A stretch of DNA of 64,000 nt from Alphaproteobacteria bacterium (GTDB lineage: Bacteria; Pseudomonadota; Alphaproteobacteria; Sphingomonadales; Kordiimonadaceae). The notes under the pieces are model-generated. The model ran no database searches. It was not told where the DNA came from and worked only from the letters and a program-made list of their open reading frames with translations. Positions 27,076-35,060 of this stretch are shown in pieces. Each line of letters starts with the position of its first letter. Position 1 is the stretch's first letter. The stretch spans positions 53,493 through 117,492 of the forward strand of contig SBGU01000038.1 of the NCBI GenBank assembly GCA_006226495.1. Direction: 5' to 3'. The translations under genes were made by a program, and so were the position numbers.

Positions 27076-27588
27076 TTATTTGGCGGCTCCGACTGCAGCT
27101 TCGAGCTTGGCCTGGCGGTCAAGCGATTTTTGCGCCCATTCCATGACGAACATGGAGTTGGTGACGGCTTCCATGGCGCTGTCCATACCAACCTGATCGC
27201 CATCGCCACCGGCAGCCGGTGCGATTTCACCCATGGCTGCAGCGGTCAGCGGCTCCATGGCGCTTTCGAACTGGCTGTAGCTCAGGCGGAAGACACGGCC
27301 CACTTCGGCGGCACCGGCCTTCAGGTCGGCAACCGTGGCAGCATCGGCACCCTGTGCGGCAGCTTCATAGCAGCCCTGGGCTTCGCCAACGGCTTTCACC
27401 ACGGTCGAGAAATTGTCAGTCAGTTTTTCGATCTGGGCCTGCGCGGACAGGCTTTGCGCACCCTCGACAGCCGGCAGGCCGTCTTTATAGGGCGCGATCG
27501 ATGCCGAACAGTCGCCGGCATTGGCGGCCACGGACGTACCCGCAGCGGCAAACACAAAACACATAGCAGTAGCGAGGTGACGTTTCAT
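27076..27588 (-). CDS. Exported helical hypothetical protein
   Basis: A 170-residue protein with a signal peptide ending at ANA-GD (about residue 24), then a mostly helical Ala/Glu-rich body with two cysteines (GDCSASIAPY and QGCYEAAAQ) that could pair. I chose the ATG at 27588 because it opens MKRHLATAMCFVFAAAG, a clear signal peptide. No family recognised. It has its own promoter region and is convergent with pfkB. Confidence 0.65.
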   Translation of the reverse strand: MKRHLATAMCFVFAAAGTSVAANAGDCSASIAPYKDGLPAVEGAQSLSAQAQIEKLTDNFSTVVKAVGEAQGCYEAAAQGADAATVADLKAGAAEVGRVFRLSYSQFESAMEPLTAAAMGEIAPAAGGDGDQVGMDSAMEAVTNSMFVMEWAQKSLDRQAKLEAAVGAAK

Positions 27589-27715
27589 GAATTTTCCCTC
27601 CACACAAAACTATCCCGCCGACATCATCCGCGCAAATCTGGGAAAAGACAATATTTTAGCTAAATTGCACCGGTTCGCCGCAGGACCTGCGAACGGCTGA
27701 AAAGCGTGCAAATGC

Positions 27716-29008
27716 CTAGAAATGCAAACGATAGCTTAGCTGCAGGATGCTTTGCGACTGCTGTGGCGCGGTCCATGACTGTTCCCGCCGGGACGGCCTG
27801 AAACTGTCCAGATGCAGGAATTCGACCATGATTCGGTCCTTTTTCCGGACGTCGATACTGTAGGCCAGCGTCCAGGCCGTGCCGTTTTCGTTGTTATTGT
27901 CCTCGGCCACAAAACTGTTGTCGACGGTCTCGTACCAGTCGCGCCGCGCGCTCAGCCGCTGGGTGCCGAACTTGTAGCTGGCAAGCACAAATACCGCCCG
28001 GTAATCCACATCGACCGCCCGGTTGATGCCATCCTTCAGCGCGCCCATTTTGGTATTGCCGGTCATGGCCTGGCCGATGACGGTCAGGCCTTGTGCCGGC
28101 GCAAGCTCGACATAACCGTTCCAGAAGCGGGTGTCCCAGGCATATTGCTTGTGCTCCAGCGCTTCGGGGTTGCCCCGGTTGTCGTAATAGAACAGCCCCG
28201 CTTTCACCCGCCGGCCATATGACCAGTCCAGCGCGCCATAAAAGCCGGGTTTATTGTCCACCTCAAAGACCGGATGCACCCACAGGGGCTGTTTGTTCAG
28301 GAAATCGCTGTCCGGCCCGATCGACGGCAGGAACGGCAGCGGCAACTGGCTGAAGGCCCCGACCTTATAATCACCGAAGGCCCAGCCCCGGAACGCGAGC
28401 AAGGTGCCTGCAGGGTCGTTGAAGCCAAAAATGGCAGCGGTGAGTGACGTTTTGCTGGCACCCGATTTCCAGGTTGCCTTGGCCTCGACGGCCAGTGCCC
28501 GTATCTCTTCCCCGATCCAACTGTTGATAGCCGACGGCGTGATCGTATAGGGGCTGGTCCAGGCCACCCCTGTGTTTTCGCGCGAGATATGCGGGAACAG
28601 AAGCCCGGCCCGATAGTCGAAGCTGAGGGAAGACGTCGGCACCGGGTTGTAGCTCAGGTAGGCTTCCACAAGGTCAAGCGGCTTGTCCTGTTCGGGATCA
28701 TATTTCGCATGCACAAAGGCCTTCAGGTCCCAGGTCAGTTCGGCCTTGGCGAGGATGGAAACCTCCGAAAGGGTCAGCCTGTCATTCGATACACCGCCGC
28801 GCCCGCCACCATAGCGCCCCTTGCCAAGCCAGTTTTCAAACCAGCTCCATTCGTCGGCCACCGCAACGGCACGAACATCGGCATAGATATCGATATCCAG
28901 GGTGGGCAGGCCATCATCCGCCGCCACAGGACCCGCAAGTGCAAGCGCCCCTGCCGCCAGGCCGATGGTCCGGCGCACCAGGGTTCCAGACGGGCTGTTT
29001 TCAGCCAT
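27716..29008 (-). CDS. Outer-membrane beta-barrel (porin-like) protein of the cupredoxin/EAL operon
   Basis: A 430-residue predicted outer-membrane protein. A signal peptide ends near VAA-DD (about residue 31). The body alternates polar and aromatic residues in strands (FVHAKYDPEQDKPLDLVEAYLSY, WNGYVELAPAQGLTVIGQAM), and the last residue is a C-terminal Phe (LSYRLHF), as in BAM substrates. I chose the ATG at 29008, which overlaps the EAL gene stop by a few bases; a GTG six bases upstream is the alternative. Third gene of an operon with a cupredoxin-like protein and a c-di-GMP phosphodiesterase. Cargo unknown. Confidence 0.75.
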   Translation of the reverse strand: MAENSPSGTLVRRTIGLAAGALALAGPVAADDGLPTLDIDIYADVRAVAVADEWSWFENWLGKGRYGGGRGGVSNDRLTLSEVSILAKAELTWDLKAFVHAKYDPEQDKPLDLVEAYLSYNPVPTSSLSFDYRAGLLFPHISRENTGVAWTSPYTITPSAINSWIGEEIRALAVEAKATWKSGASKTSLTAAIFGFNDPAGTLLAFRGWAFGDYKVGAFSQLPLPFLPSIGPDSDFLNKQPLWVHPVFEVDNKPGFYGALDWSYGRRVKAGLFYYDNRGNPEALEHKQYAWDTRFWNGYVELAPAQGLTVIGQAMTGNTKMGALKDGINRAVDVDYRAVFVLASYKFGTQRLSARRDWYETVDNSFVAEDNNNENGTAWTLAYSIDVRKKDRIMVEFLHLDSFRPSRREQSWTAPQQSQSILQLSYRLHF

Positions 29009-31334
29009 AGGCACTTTCCTTCAGGAAGGCTTCCAGGTCTGCGGCGGACAGGGGCCGCGCGATATAATAACCCTGAACCGTGTCGCAGCCATAACTTTGC
29101 AGCCGGCGCATCGAAACCTCGTCCTCCACCCCTTCGGCGGTGACGGTCAGGCCCAGGTTGTGGCCCAGTTCGATGGTCGAGCGCACAAGGATATTGTCTT
29201 CCTCGCTTTTCGCGAGCTGCAAGACAAACGACTTGTCGATCTTGATTTCGCTGACCGGCAACCGCTTGATATAGCTGAGCGACGAATAGCCGGTGCCATA
29301 ATCGTCGATCGAGAGGGTCAGCCCCATGGCCGCCAGCATGTTCAATACATCAAGCGCCCGCGACATGTCGTGCATCACCGCGCTCTCGGTCACTTCAAGC
29401 TTCAGGCTTGCCGGCGGCACCTTGTGGTCGTGCAACAGCGCCAATATCTGGCCCGGCAGGTTCTGGTTCATCAGGTCGCTGGTCGACAGGTTCACCGCCA
29501 CCGCGAGATCGATACCGCGCGACCGCCATTCGGCGCACTGGCGCACAGCTTCCTTCAGGCCCCATTCGGTCAGGTGCCGCACATCGCCTGTGCGTTCCGC
29601 CAGCGGGATGAATTCGTCCGGCGGCACAAAACCGCGGCTGGGGCTGATCCAGCGTACCAGCGCCTCGACGGCGGTGATCTTGCCGCTCGTCAGGTCCAGC
29701 TTGGGCTGATAGGCGAACCGCACCTCACCATTGTTGATGCCTTCGCGGAATTCGCTCATCAGCGACAGGCGCTGTTTCTGGGAAGAATCGCTTTCGGGGT
29801 CGTACCAGGCAAAGCCTTTCGGCGATGTGCGTCCGACATCAAGGGCGGCGGATGCGTGCCGCAGCAGCGCCGCGACATCGGCGCCATCGCGCGGGCACCG
29901 CACCATGCCCAGCTTCACGCTGGCGTCGATCACAATCTCGGCAATTTCGAACGGTGTCAGGAAACAGTTCTGGATCAGGGAGGCAACAACATCGCTCTCC
30001 TTCAGGTCATCCAGCAAAAGCGCAAAACTTTCGGTCGATATGCGCGCGACATCGGTGTCCGCCACCTGTGCCAGCCGTTCGCCGATCGCGATCATAAGGT
30101 CGTTGACATTGCGGTGATTGAGCACGCTCCTGAGTTCGGGCACCTGCTGCACCTCGATCACCATCAGGGCAAAATCGCCGCCTGCGGCCAGCCGCCCCTG
30201 CAGCATCTGTTCGAACATAAGCCGGTTCGGCAGCCCGGTTTCGATATCATGGTTGGCCTGGTGCCGGATATGGTCCTCGCGGTCCTTCACGGCGCTGACC
30301 ATGCGGTTGAAGCTGGCCGTCAGGTCGGCAATTTCCACATCCCGCGTGGGCGACGACACTTCCTGATAGTCGCCTTCCGCAATATTGTGCGCGGCGTTGG
30401 CGAGCCCCCTGAGCGGCCGGGTCATGCCGCGCGCAACCACCATGCTGCCCAGAACCAGGATCACGAGCCCCGCACCCGCCACGATGAACAGCACCGCCAC
30501 CAGCGATTTGTATGGCGCCATGCCGACATCAACCGAATAATACAAAAGCACCGCCACCTCGACCGGGCTGTCTTCGACATCGACAATCGGCAGGCGCCAG
30601 AACATGTAATCCTGACCGCCAAAGCTGGCCCGGAACACTTCGTCATGGTCGGCTTCGGTCTGGTCGGTCAGGAAATCGCGCAGTTCCATCTGGGCGCCGG
30701 TCGCGGCTGCCAGCATGAAGGGGCCACCCTCCGTGCGGTACAAAAAGGCCAGGTCCAGGGCGATCGCCGACAGGGACCGGATTTCTTCTGCCGTTTTTTC
30801 ATCAAGCTCGAACCCGAAAGCCAGCCAGCCGACAAGGTCGGGCGCCTGCACCGGCACCAGGGTAATATAGAACAGGCGGTTTTCGAAGGTGACGATGCTG
30901 GCCGCGAGGCCACGCCGTTCTGCGGTTTCCTTCAGCGCGTCCGGCACGGGCGGCAGGTCGTTGCGGGTCTCCGCGTTGCCGACCACAGCCGCGAGCACAC
31001 TGTCGTCCGGGGCCACGACAAAGGCCAGGTCAGCGCCCAGCCGTGCCTTGTGATTCTTGAGCGCCGACACCACGGTCGGCCTGTCGCCGGTCGCCACTGC
31101 GCCGCGGATACCAAAATCCTGCGCAAGGAGCTGGGTTGATGCCGCCAGTTGTTCGACCCTGCCCGCCAGGATGCGTTCAAGGACCCGCGCCGACGCCGAC
31201 AACTGGTTCTGGATCTGGCCCTGCACGTTCTGGGGGATCGAGCCATTGAACGCCAACAGCACCACGCCCTGCACGGTCAGGAACAAAGCCAGATACACGA
31301 GGGTCAGTTTGGTCTGGAAACGCATGGACGGCAT
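29001..31334 (-). CDS. Membrane c-di-GMP phosphodiesterase with periplasmic sensor, HAMP, degenerate GGDEF and EAL domains
   Basis: A 777-residue signalling protein. Layout: a membrane segment at about 8-28; a periplasmic cache-like sensor to about 275; a second membrane segment; HAMP at about 300-350; GGDEF at about 365-510; and EAL at about 525-770. The GGDEF signature is replaced by STESF, so cyclase activity is unlikely. The EAL domain retains EALVRW, NLST, VTES, DDYGTGYSS, IKIDKSF, AEGVE and VQGYY, so it should hydrolyse c-di-GMP. The gene starts in TAATG overlap with the cupredoxin gene and overlaps the porin-like gene, so the three are translationally coupled. Confidence 0.93.
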   Translation of the reverse strand: MPSMRFQTKLTLVYLALFLTVQGVVLLAFNGSIPQNVQGQIQNQLSASARVLERILAGRVEQLAASTQLLAQDFGIRGAVATGDRPTVVSALKNHKARLGADLAFVVAPDDSVLAAVVGNAETRNDLPPVPDALKETAERRGLAASIVTFENRLFYITLVPVQAPDLVGWLAFGFELDEKTAEEIRSLSAIALDLAFLYRTEGGPFMLAAATGAQMELRDFLTDQTEADHDEVFRASFGGQDYMFWRLPIVDVEDSPVEVAVLLYYSVDVGMAPYKSLVAVLFIVAGAGLVILVLGSMVVARGMTRPLRGLANAAHNIAEGDYQEVSSPTRDVEIADLTASFNRMVSAVKDREDHIRHQANHDIETGLPNRLMFEQMLQGRLAAGGDFALMVIEVQQVPELRSVLNHRNVNDLMIAIGERLAQVADTDVARISTESFALLLDDLKESDVVASLIQNCFLTPFEIAEIVIDASVKLGMVRCPRDGADVAALLRHASAALDVGRTSPKGFAWYDPESDSSQKQRLSLMSEFREGINNGEVRFAYQPKLDLTSGKITAVEALVRWISPSRGFVPPDEFIPLAERTGDVRHLTEWGLKEAVRQCAEWRSRGIDLAVAVNLSTSDLMNQNLPGQILALLHDHKVPPASLKLEVTESAVMHDMSRALDVLNMLAAMGLTLSIDDYGTGYSSLSYIKRLPVSEIKIDKSFVLQLAKSEEDNILVRSTIELGHNLGLTVTAEGVEDEVSMRRLQSYGCDTVQGYYIARPLSAADLEAFLKESAYG

Positions 31335-31996
31335 TATTGATAGGCCTCCTCGGCGGACGGCTGCTGCACGCGCCGCACCGAACGCAGCGCAACCGCCACA
31401 TCGGCCATGGCCATGGTGCCCTCCGCCAGTTCGGCCCCCGCCGTCGCGGCCGCGCCAGACAGGTCCGGGTGCCAGACCGTCAGGTCATAATGGCCGGCAG
31501 GCAGGCCCTTCAGGGTCAGGGTACCGTCAGCCCCCGTGACGCCATAGACCGGTGCCGCCGTCACATAGATATAGGCCAGCATGTTATCATGAATGTTGCA
31601 GCCCAGCGCCACCACGCCCGCCTTGTCGAAGGTGACGGTCTTGGTTTCGTCCTGCCCGTACAGCCGAAGCTCGAACGGCTTGGGTTTCGAGAAACTGTAA
31701 ACATGGTGCCGGAATTCGTCAAAATTCGGGAAACTGACCGTGCCGCCGGTACCGACCGCCAGCACAAACGGTGCAAACAGGGTATGTTCCTGTTTCATCT
31801 CGAGGGTCGGTCCGGTCCAGCCGGACAGGTCGGCGCCCGCAGGCGGCATTAGCGCCACCGCAGCATGGGGCACCAGTTGGCCGGCACTGTCATGCACGGT
31901 GACGGTAAGGTCCGCCGCCCGGCCTGCCGCCGTACCGGCCAGCACAGCCATGGCGAAACCGGCCATTTTGCAAAGATGATGAACCCCTCGAACCAC
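31334..31996 (-). CDS. Exported cupredoxin-like protein with carboxypeptidase-regulatory-like region
   Basis: A 220-residue exported protein often annotated as methylamine utilisation protein. The likely type I copper ligands are a histidine in FRHHVYSF and the Cys, His and Met of GCNIHDNM, spaced as in plastocyanin-like sites. A beta-sandwich segment follows (YGVTGADGTLTLKGLPAGHYDLTVWHP), as in carboxypeptidase-regulatory domains. Start at the GTG at 31996 gives a signal peptide with basic residues; an ATG at 31966 is the alternative. First gene of the operon, coupled to the EAL gene. Suggested role: extracytoplasmic copper or redox input to the sensor, which is inference. Confidence 0.75.
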   Translation of the reverse strand: MVRGVHHLCKMAGFAMAVLAGTAAGRAADLTVTVHDSAGQLVPHAAVALMPPAGADLSGWTGPTLEMKQEHTLFAPFVLAVGTGGTVSFPNFDEFRHHVYSFSKPKPFELRLYGQDETKTVTFDKAGVVALGCNIHDNMLAYIYVTAAPVYGVTGADGTLTLKGLPAGHYDLTVWHPDLSGAAATAGAELAEGTMAMADVAVALRSVRRVQQPSAEEAYQ

Positions 31997-32222
31997 AAGC
32001 CTGCCCCCAGATAGCTTAACAACCCGTTCGGGTTAATAACATGCAATGAAACGAGCTTATTGAAACAGCGGCCCGATGCCCAATCAAGAATTCTTTATGG
32101 CGCCGGCACCGGGGTACACGGCTTTGCCACTGGTCGCACCCTCAACTTTAGTCATATTGCGTCGTTTTTGCCAACGGGCGATGCTAGGCTTTCATAAAGA
32201 TAATTGGGAGGAGACCAACAGA

Positions 32223-34121
32223 ATGACCCTGAAATCACGCTTCAAGCGCCATATCGCCGCTGCCCTGATGGCATCGAGCGCGCTGGCCGCCATCGCCCTG
32301 CCCGCAACGGCCCCGGCTTTTGCCGAAGACAAGGAAGGCCAGATCCGCTGGGACCTGACCGACCTGTTCCCGACCACCGACGCCTGGAACACGGAGCGCG
32401 AACGCCTTGCGGGCGAGATCGACAAGCTCAAGCGTTTTGAAGGCCATCTGGGCGACAGCGCGGCGTCGCTTCTGGAAGCCGCGGACGCGATTTCCGCGGT
32501 CAACAAGGCGACGGCACGCATGTATATCTATGCGTCCCTGTCCGGCGACGAGGACCTGCGCGACGCCGAGGGCCAGGAACGGCTGAGCCAGGCGCGCTCG
32601 GTTTATGCCAAGCTTGGACAGGCGACATCCTTCATCGCACCCGAACTGCTGGCTGTGGGCGCCGACAAGATCGAAGCTTTCATCAAGGCCGAACCGGGCC
32701 TCAAGAAACATGCCTTCACCCTGCATGATATCCTCAGACAAGCCGACCATACGCTGGGCGGCGAAGCCGAAGGCGTGATGGCCAATGCCGCCGAGGTGAT
32801 GGGCGGGCCGCAGCGCATCTATTCGCTGCTGTCGACCGCCTCGATCCCGTGGCCCGAAGCCACGCTTTCGACCGGCGAGACGGTGAAACTGGACCAGTCT
32901 GCCTACACCAAATACCGCGCGGTCACCAACCGGGACGACCGCAAGCTGGTGTTCGACACTTTCTGGGGCACCTGGAAAACCTATGAGGCCGCCTTTGGCC
33001 AGACCCTCGACACCCTGGTGAAGACCCATATCTTCAACGCCAAAAGCCGGCATTATGACAGCGCGCTGGATGCCGCGGTGTCGAACAGCAACGTGCCCTC
33101 GACCGTTTACCGGGAACTGGTGAAGGCGGCGAACGAAAACCTGCCGTCCATGCACCGCTACCTGAAGCTTCGCCAGCGCATGCTGGGGCTTAAGGACCTG
33201 AACTATTATGACATCTACCCCGAAACCACGGCGCTGAGCCGCGAATTTTCGGTCGAGGATGCCAAGGAGATGACCCTGGTCTCCCTCGCCCCGTTCGGCG
33301 AGGAATATCTGGGCCTGATGCGCGAAGGTTTTGCTGGCAACTGGATGCATGTCTATCCGCAGCCGGGCAAACGCTCGGGCGCCTATATGCAGGGCGGTGC
33401 CTATGACGTGCATCCCTATGTGCTGCTGAACTTCAACAAGGGTTTCGAGGACGTCTCGACCTTCAGCCACGAATGGGGCCATGCGGTACATACCCTGCTG
33501 GCCCGCAAGAACAACCCGTATGAGGACTATAGCTACACCACCTTCACGGCGGAGCTGGCGTCGACCACCAACGAGGTATTGCTGCAGGAACATATGCTGG
33601 CGCAGGACCTGCCGGACGAAGAGCGGCTTTATTATATCGACCGGGCGCTGGAAGGCATCCGGGGCACCTTCTTCCGCCAGACCATGTTTGCCGAGTTCGA
33701 GATGCGCATCCATGACATGGCCGAAAAGGGCGAGCCGCTTTCGGGCCGCGCCATGACCAAGCTGTATCTGGAACTGCTGCAGAAATACCATGGCGATGCG
33801 GAAGGCGTGATGCATATCGATCCGGCCTATGCCATCGAATGGGCCTACATCCCGCACTTCTATTACAATTTCTATGTCTATCAGTATGCCACCAGCATTT
33901 CGGGCGGCACCATGTTCGCCGAACGCATGCTGAACGGCGACAAGTCGGCCACCACCGATTACCTGAATGTGCTGAAGGCCGGCGGGTCGGAATATCCCTA
34001 CCCGCTTCTGAAAAAAGCCGGCATCGACCTGGCGACCAGCGCGCCTTACGACACCCTGATCGCCCGCATGAACCGGCTGATGGACGAAGCCGACAAGATC
34101 CTGGACCGCATGGGCAAATAA
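32223..34121 (+). CDS. pepF: Exported M3-family oligoendopeptidase (PepF-like)
   Basis: A 632-residue zinc metallopeptidase of the oligoendopeptidase F family, which cuts short peptides. The zinc site is STFSHEWGHAVHTLL (HExxH) with the third ligand in the downstream glutamate of FTAELASTTNEVLL. Most PepF proteins are cytosolic. This one opens with RFKRHIAAALMASSALAAIA and PATAPAFA-ED, a convincing signal peptide of about 37 residues. The ATG at 32223 is preceded by GGGAGGAGACC. It stands alone and is followed by a terminator. A periplasmic peptide-degradation role is inferred. Confidence 0.92.
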   Translation: MTLKSRFKRHIAAALMASSALAAIALPATAPAFAEDKEGQIRWDLTDLFPTTDAWNTERERLAGEIDKLKRFEGHLGDSAASLLEAADAISAVNKATARMYIYASLSGDEDLRDAEGQERLSQARSVYAKLGQATSFIAPELLAVGADKIEAFIKAEPGLKKHAFTLHDILRQADHTLGGEAEGVMANAAEVMGGPQRIYSLLSTASIPWPEATLSTGETVKLDQSAYTKYRAVTNRDDRKLVFDTFWGTWKTYEAAFGQTLDTLVKTHIFNAKSRHYDSALDAAVSNSNVPSTVYRELVKAANENLPSMHRYLKLRQRMLGLKDLNYYDIYPETTALSREFSVEDAKEMTLVSLAPFGEEYLGLMREGFAGNWMHVYPQPGKRSGAYMQGGAYDVHPYVLLNFNKGFEDVSTFSHEWGHAVHTLLARKNNPYEDYSYTTFTAELASTTNEVLLQEHMLAQDLPDEERLYYIDRALEGIRGTFFRQTMFAEFEMRIHDMAEKGEPLSGRAMTKLYLELLQKYHGDAEGVMHIDPAYAIEWAYIPHFYYNFYVYQYATSISGGTMFAERMLNGDKSATTDYLNVLKAGGSEYPYPLLKKAGIDLATSAPYDTLIARMNRLMDEADKILDRMGK

Positions 34122-34146
34122 CCCCTGCGACAGGCCATGAAGACGG

Positions 34147-34180
34147 GGCGGCGCCAGCAATTGGCGCCGCCTTTCATTTT
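34147..34180 (+). terminator. Intrinsic terminator after pepF
   Basis: A perfect 10-bp stem GGCGGCGCCA / TGGCGCCGCC followed by a T-rich tail. It could also act for the convergent DUF599 gene. Confidence 0.85.
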
Positions 34181-34198
34181 AGGCAGGCGACAAAATGT

Positions 34199-34894
34199 TC
34201 AGGGCAGCGACAGCACGGCCTTGCGGGCGTTCGAGCCAAATTCGCGGCGCGCCAGCACCAGGGTCACGAACACAGTCGCGGCCAGGAAGGGCCAGGGGCC
34301 AAACATCCAGCCCATGGCGGCGACCGCAAAAAAGTTGGACCGAAGCCCCCTGTTGAAATGATGGCCGCACAGGCTGGACATACGGGCCGCCGCTTCGGCA
34401 TGCCGGATCGCGGTGTCGCTTCTTGCGGCGTCGCCCTGCGGCAGGGCACCTACCAGGATGGCGCTGTAATGCGCCAGCCGGATCGACCAGGCGAACTTGA
34501 AAAAGGCATAGACGAAGATCAGCAACAACAGGCCCAGCTTCACGCTCCAGGCCTCGGGTGTATTGTCGCCGACCATGGGCACGGTCGAAAATTCGCGCGC
34601 CAGTTCGGCGTTATAGGCGATGCCGGCAATCAGGCCGCCGATCACCACGATGCTGGTCGAGGCAAAGATGCTCATGCCCGAGACCATGATCTGCAAAATG
34701 CCGGTGTCCAGCATCCTGAGGTCGCGGCCCAGGGCCTCGCGCATCCAGCTTTTGCGCTGGCGGTTCATGGCCGCCGAAATGGTCCGGTGCCGGAGCGGGC
34801 TGTGGTCGGTCAGCACGGTATAGCCCACCACCACAGCGGCAAAAACCACGAGCGCCGCCAGGTCATAGGGCTGGAAAAAACTGTCTGTCGTCAT
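34199..34894 (-). CDS. DUF599 membrane protein
   Basis: A 231-residue inner-membrane protein matching the DUF599 pattern: a first segment DLAALVVFAAVVVGYTVL, the family RHRTISAAMNRQRKSWM, and LDTGILQIMVSGMSIFASTSIVV. About four membrane segments are seen, and SSLCGHHFNRGLRSNFFAVAAMGWMFGP near the C-terminus is typical. Function unknown. It is convergent with pepF and divergent from the first amine oxidase. Confidence 0.85.
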   Translation of the reverse strand: MTTDSFFQPYDLAALVVFAAVVVGYTVLTDHSPLRHRTISAAMNRQRKSWMREALGRDLRMLDTGILQIMVSGMSIFASTSIVVIGGLIAGIAYNAELAREFSTVPMVGDNTPEAWSVKLGLLLLIFVYAFFKFAWSIRLAHYSAILVGALPQGDAARSDTAIRHAEAAARMSSLCGHHFNRGLRSNFFAVAAMGWMFGPWPFLAATVFVTLVLARREFGSNARKAVLSLP

Positions 34895-35060
34895 GCGTCT
34901 GTCCCCTGATGCCCCAGCATGGCCGAGCGGCAGGCCGAAAGAAAGCCTGAAAATGCAGGGGCTTCCCCGATGTAGATGCCCGGTTCACCAATGGCGCGCC
35001 CGCCCGTCAATAGAGGGAAGCCCCACGGGGCAACGCGCGAACGGCAAAGGGAGACAGGCC

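Noticed and set aside
28902..31139. A 745-codon plus-strand open frame
   Set aside because: It lies antisense to the porin-like and phosphodiesterase genes, has His/Gln/Arg-rich composition and no family motifs.
32235..34160. A 641-codon minus-strand open frame
   Set aside because: It is antisense to the M3 peptidase, which has an intact HEWGH site.
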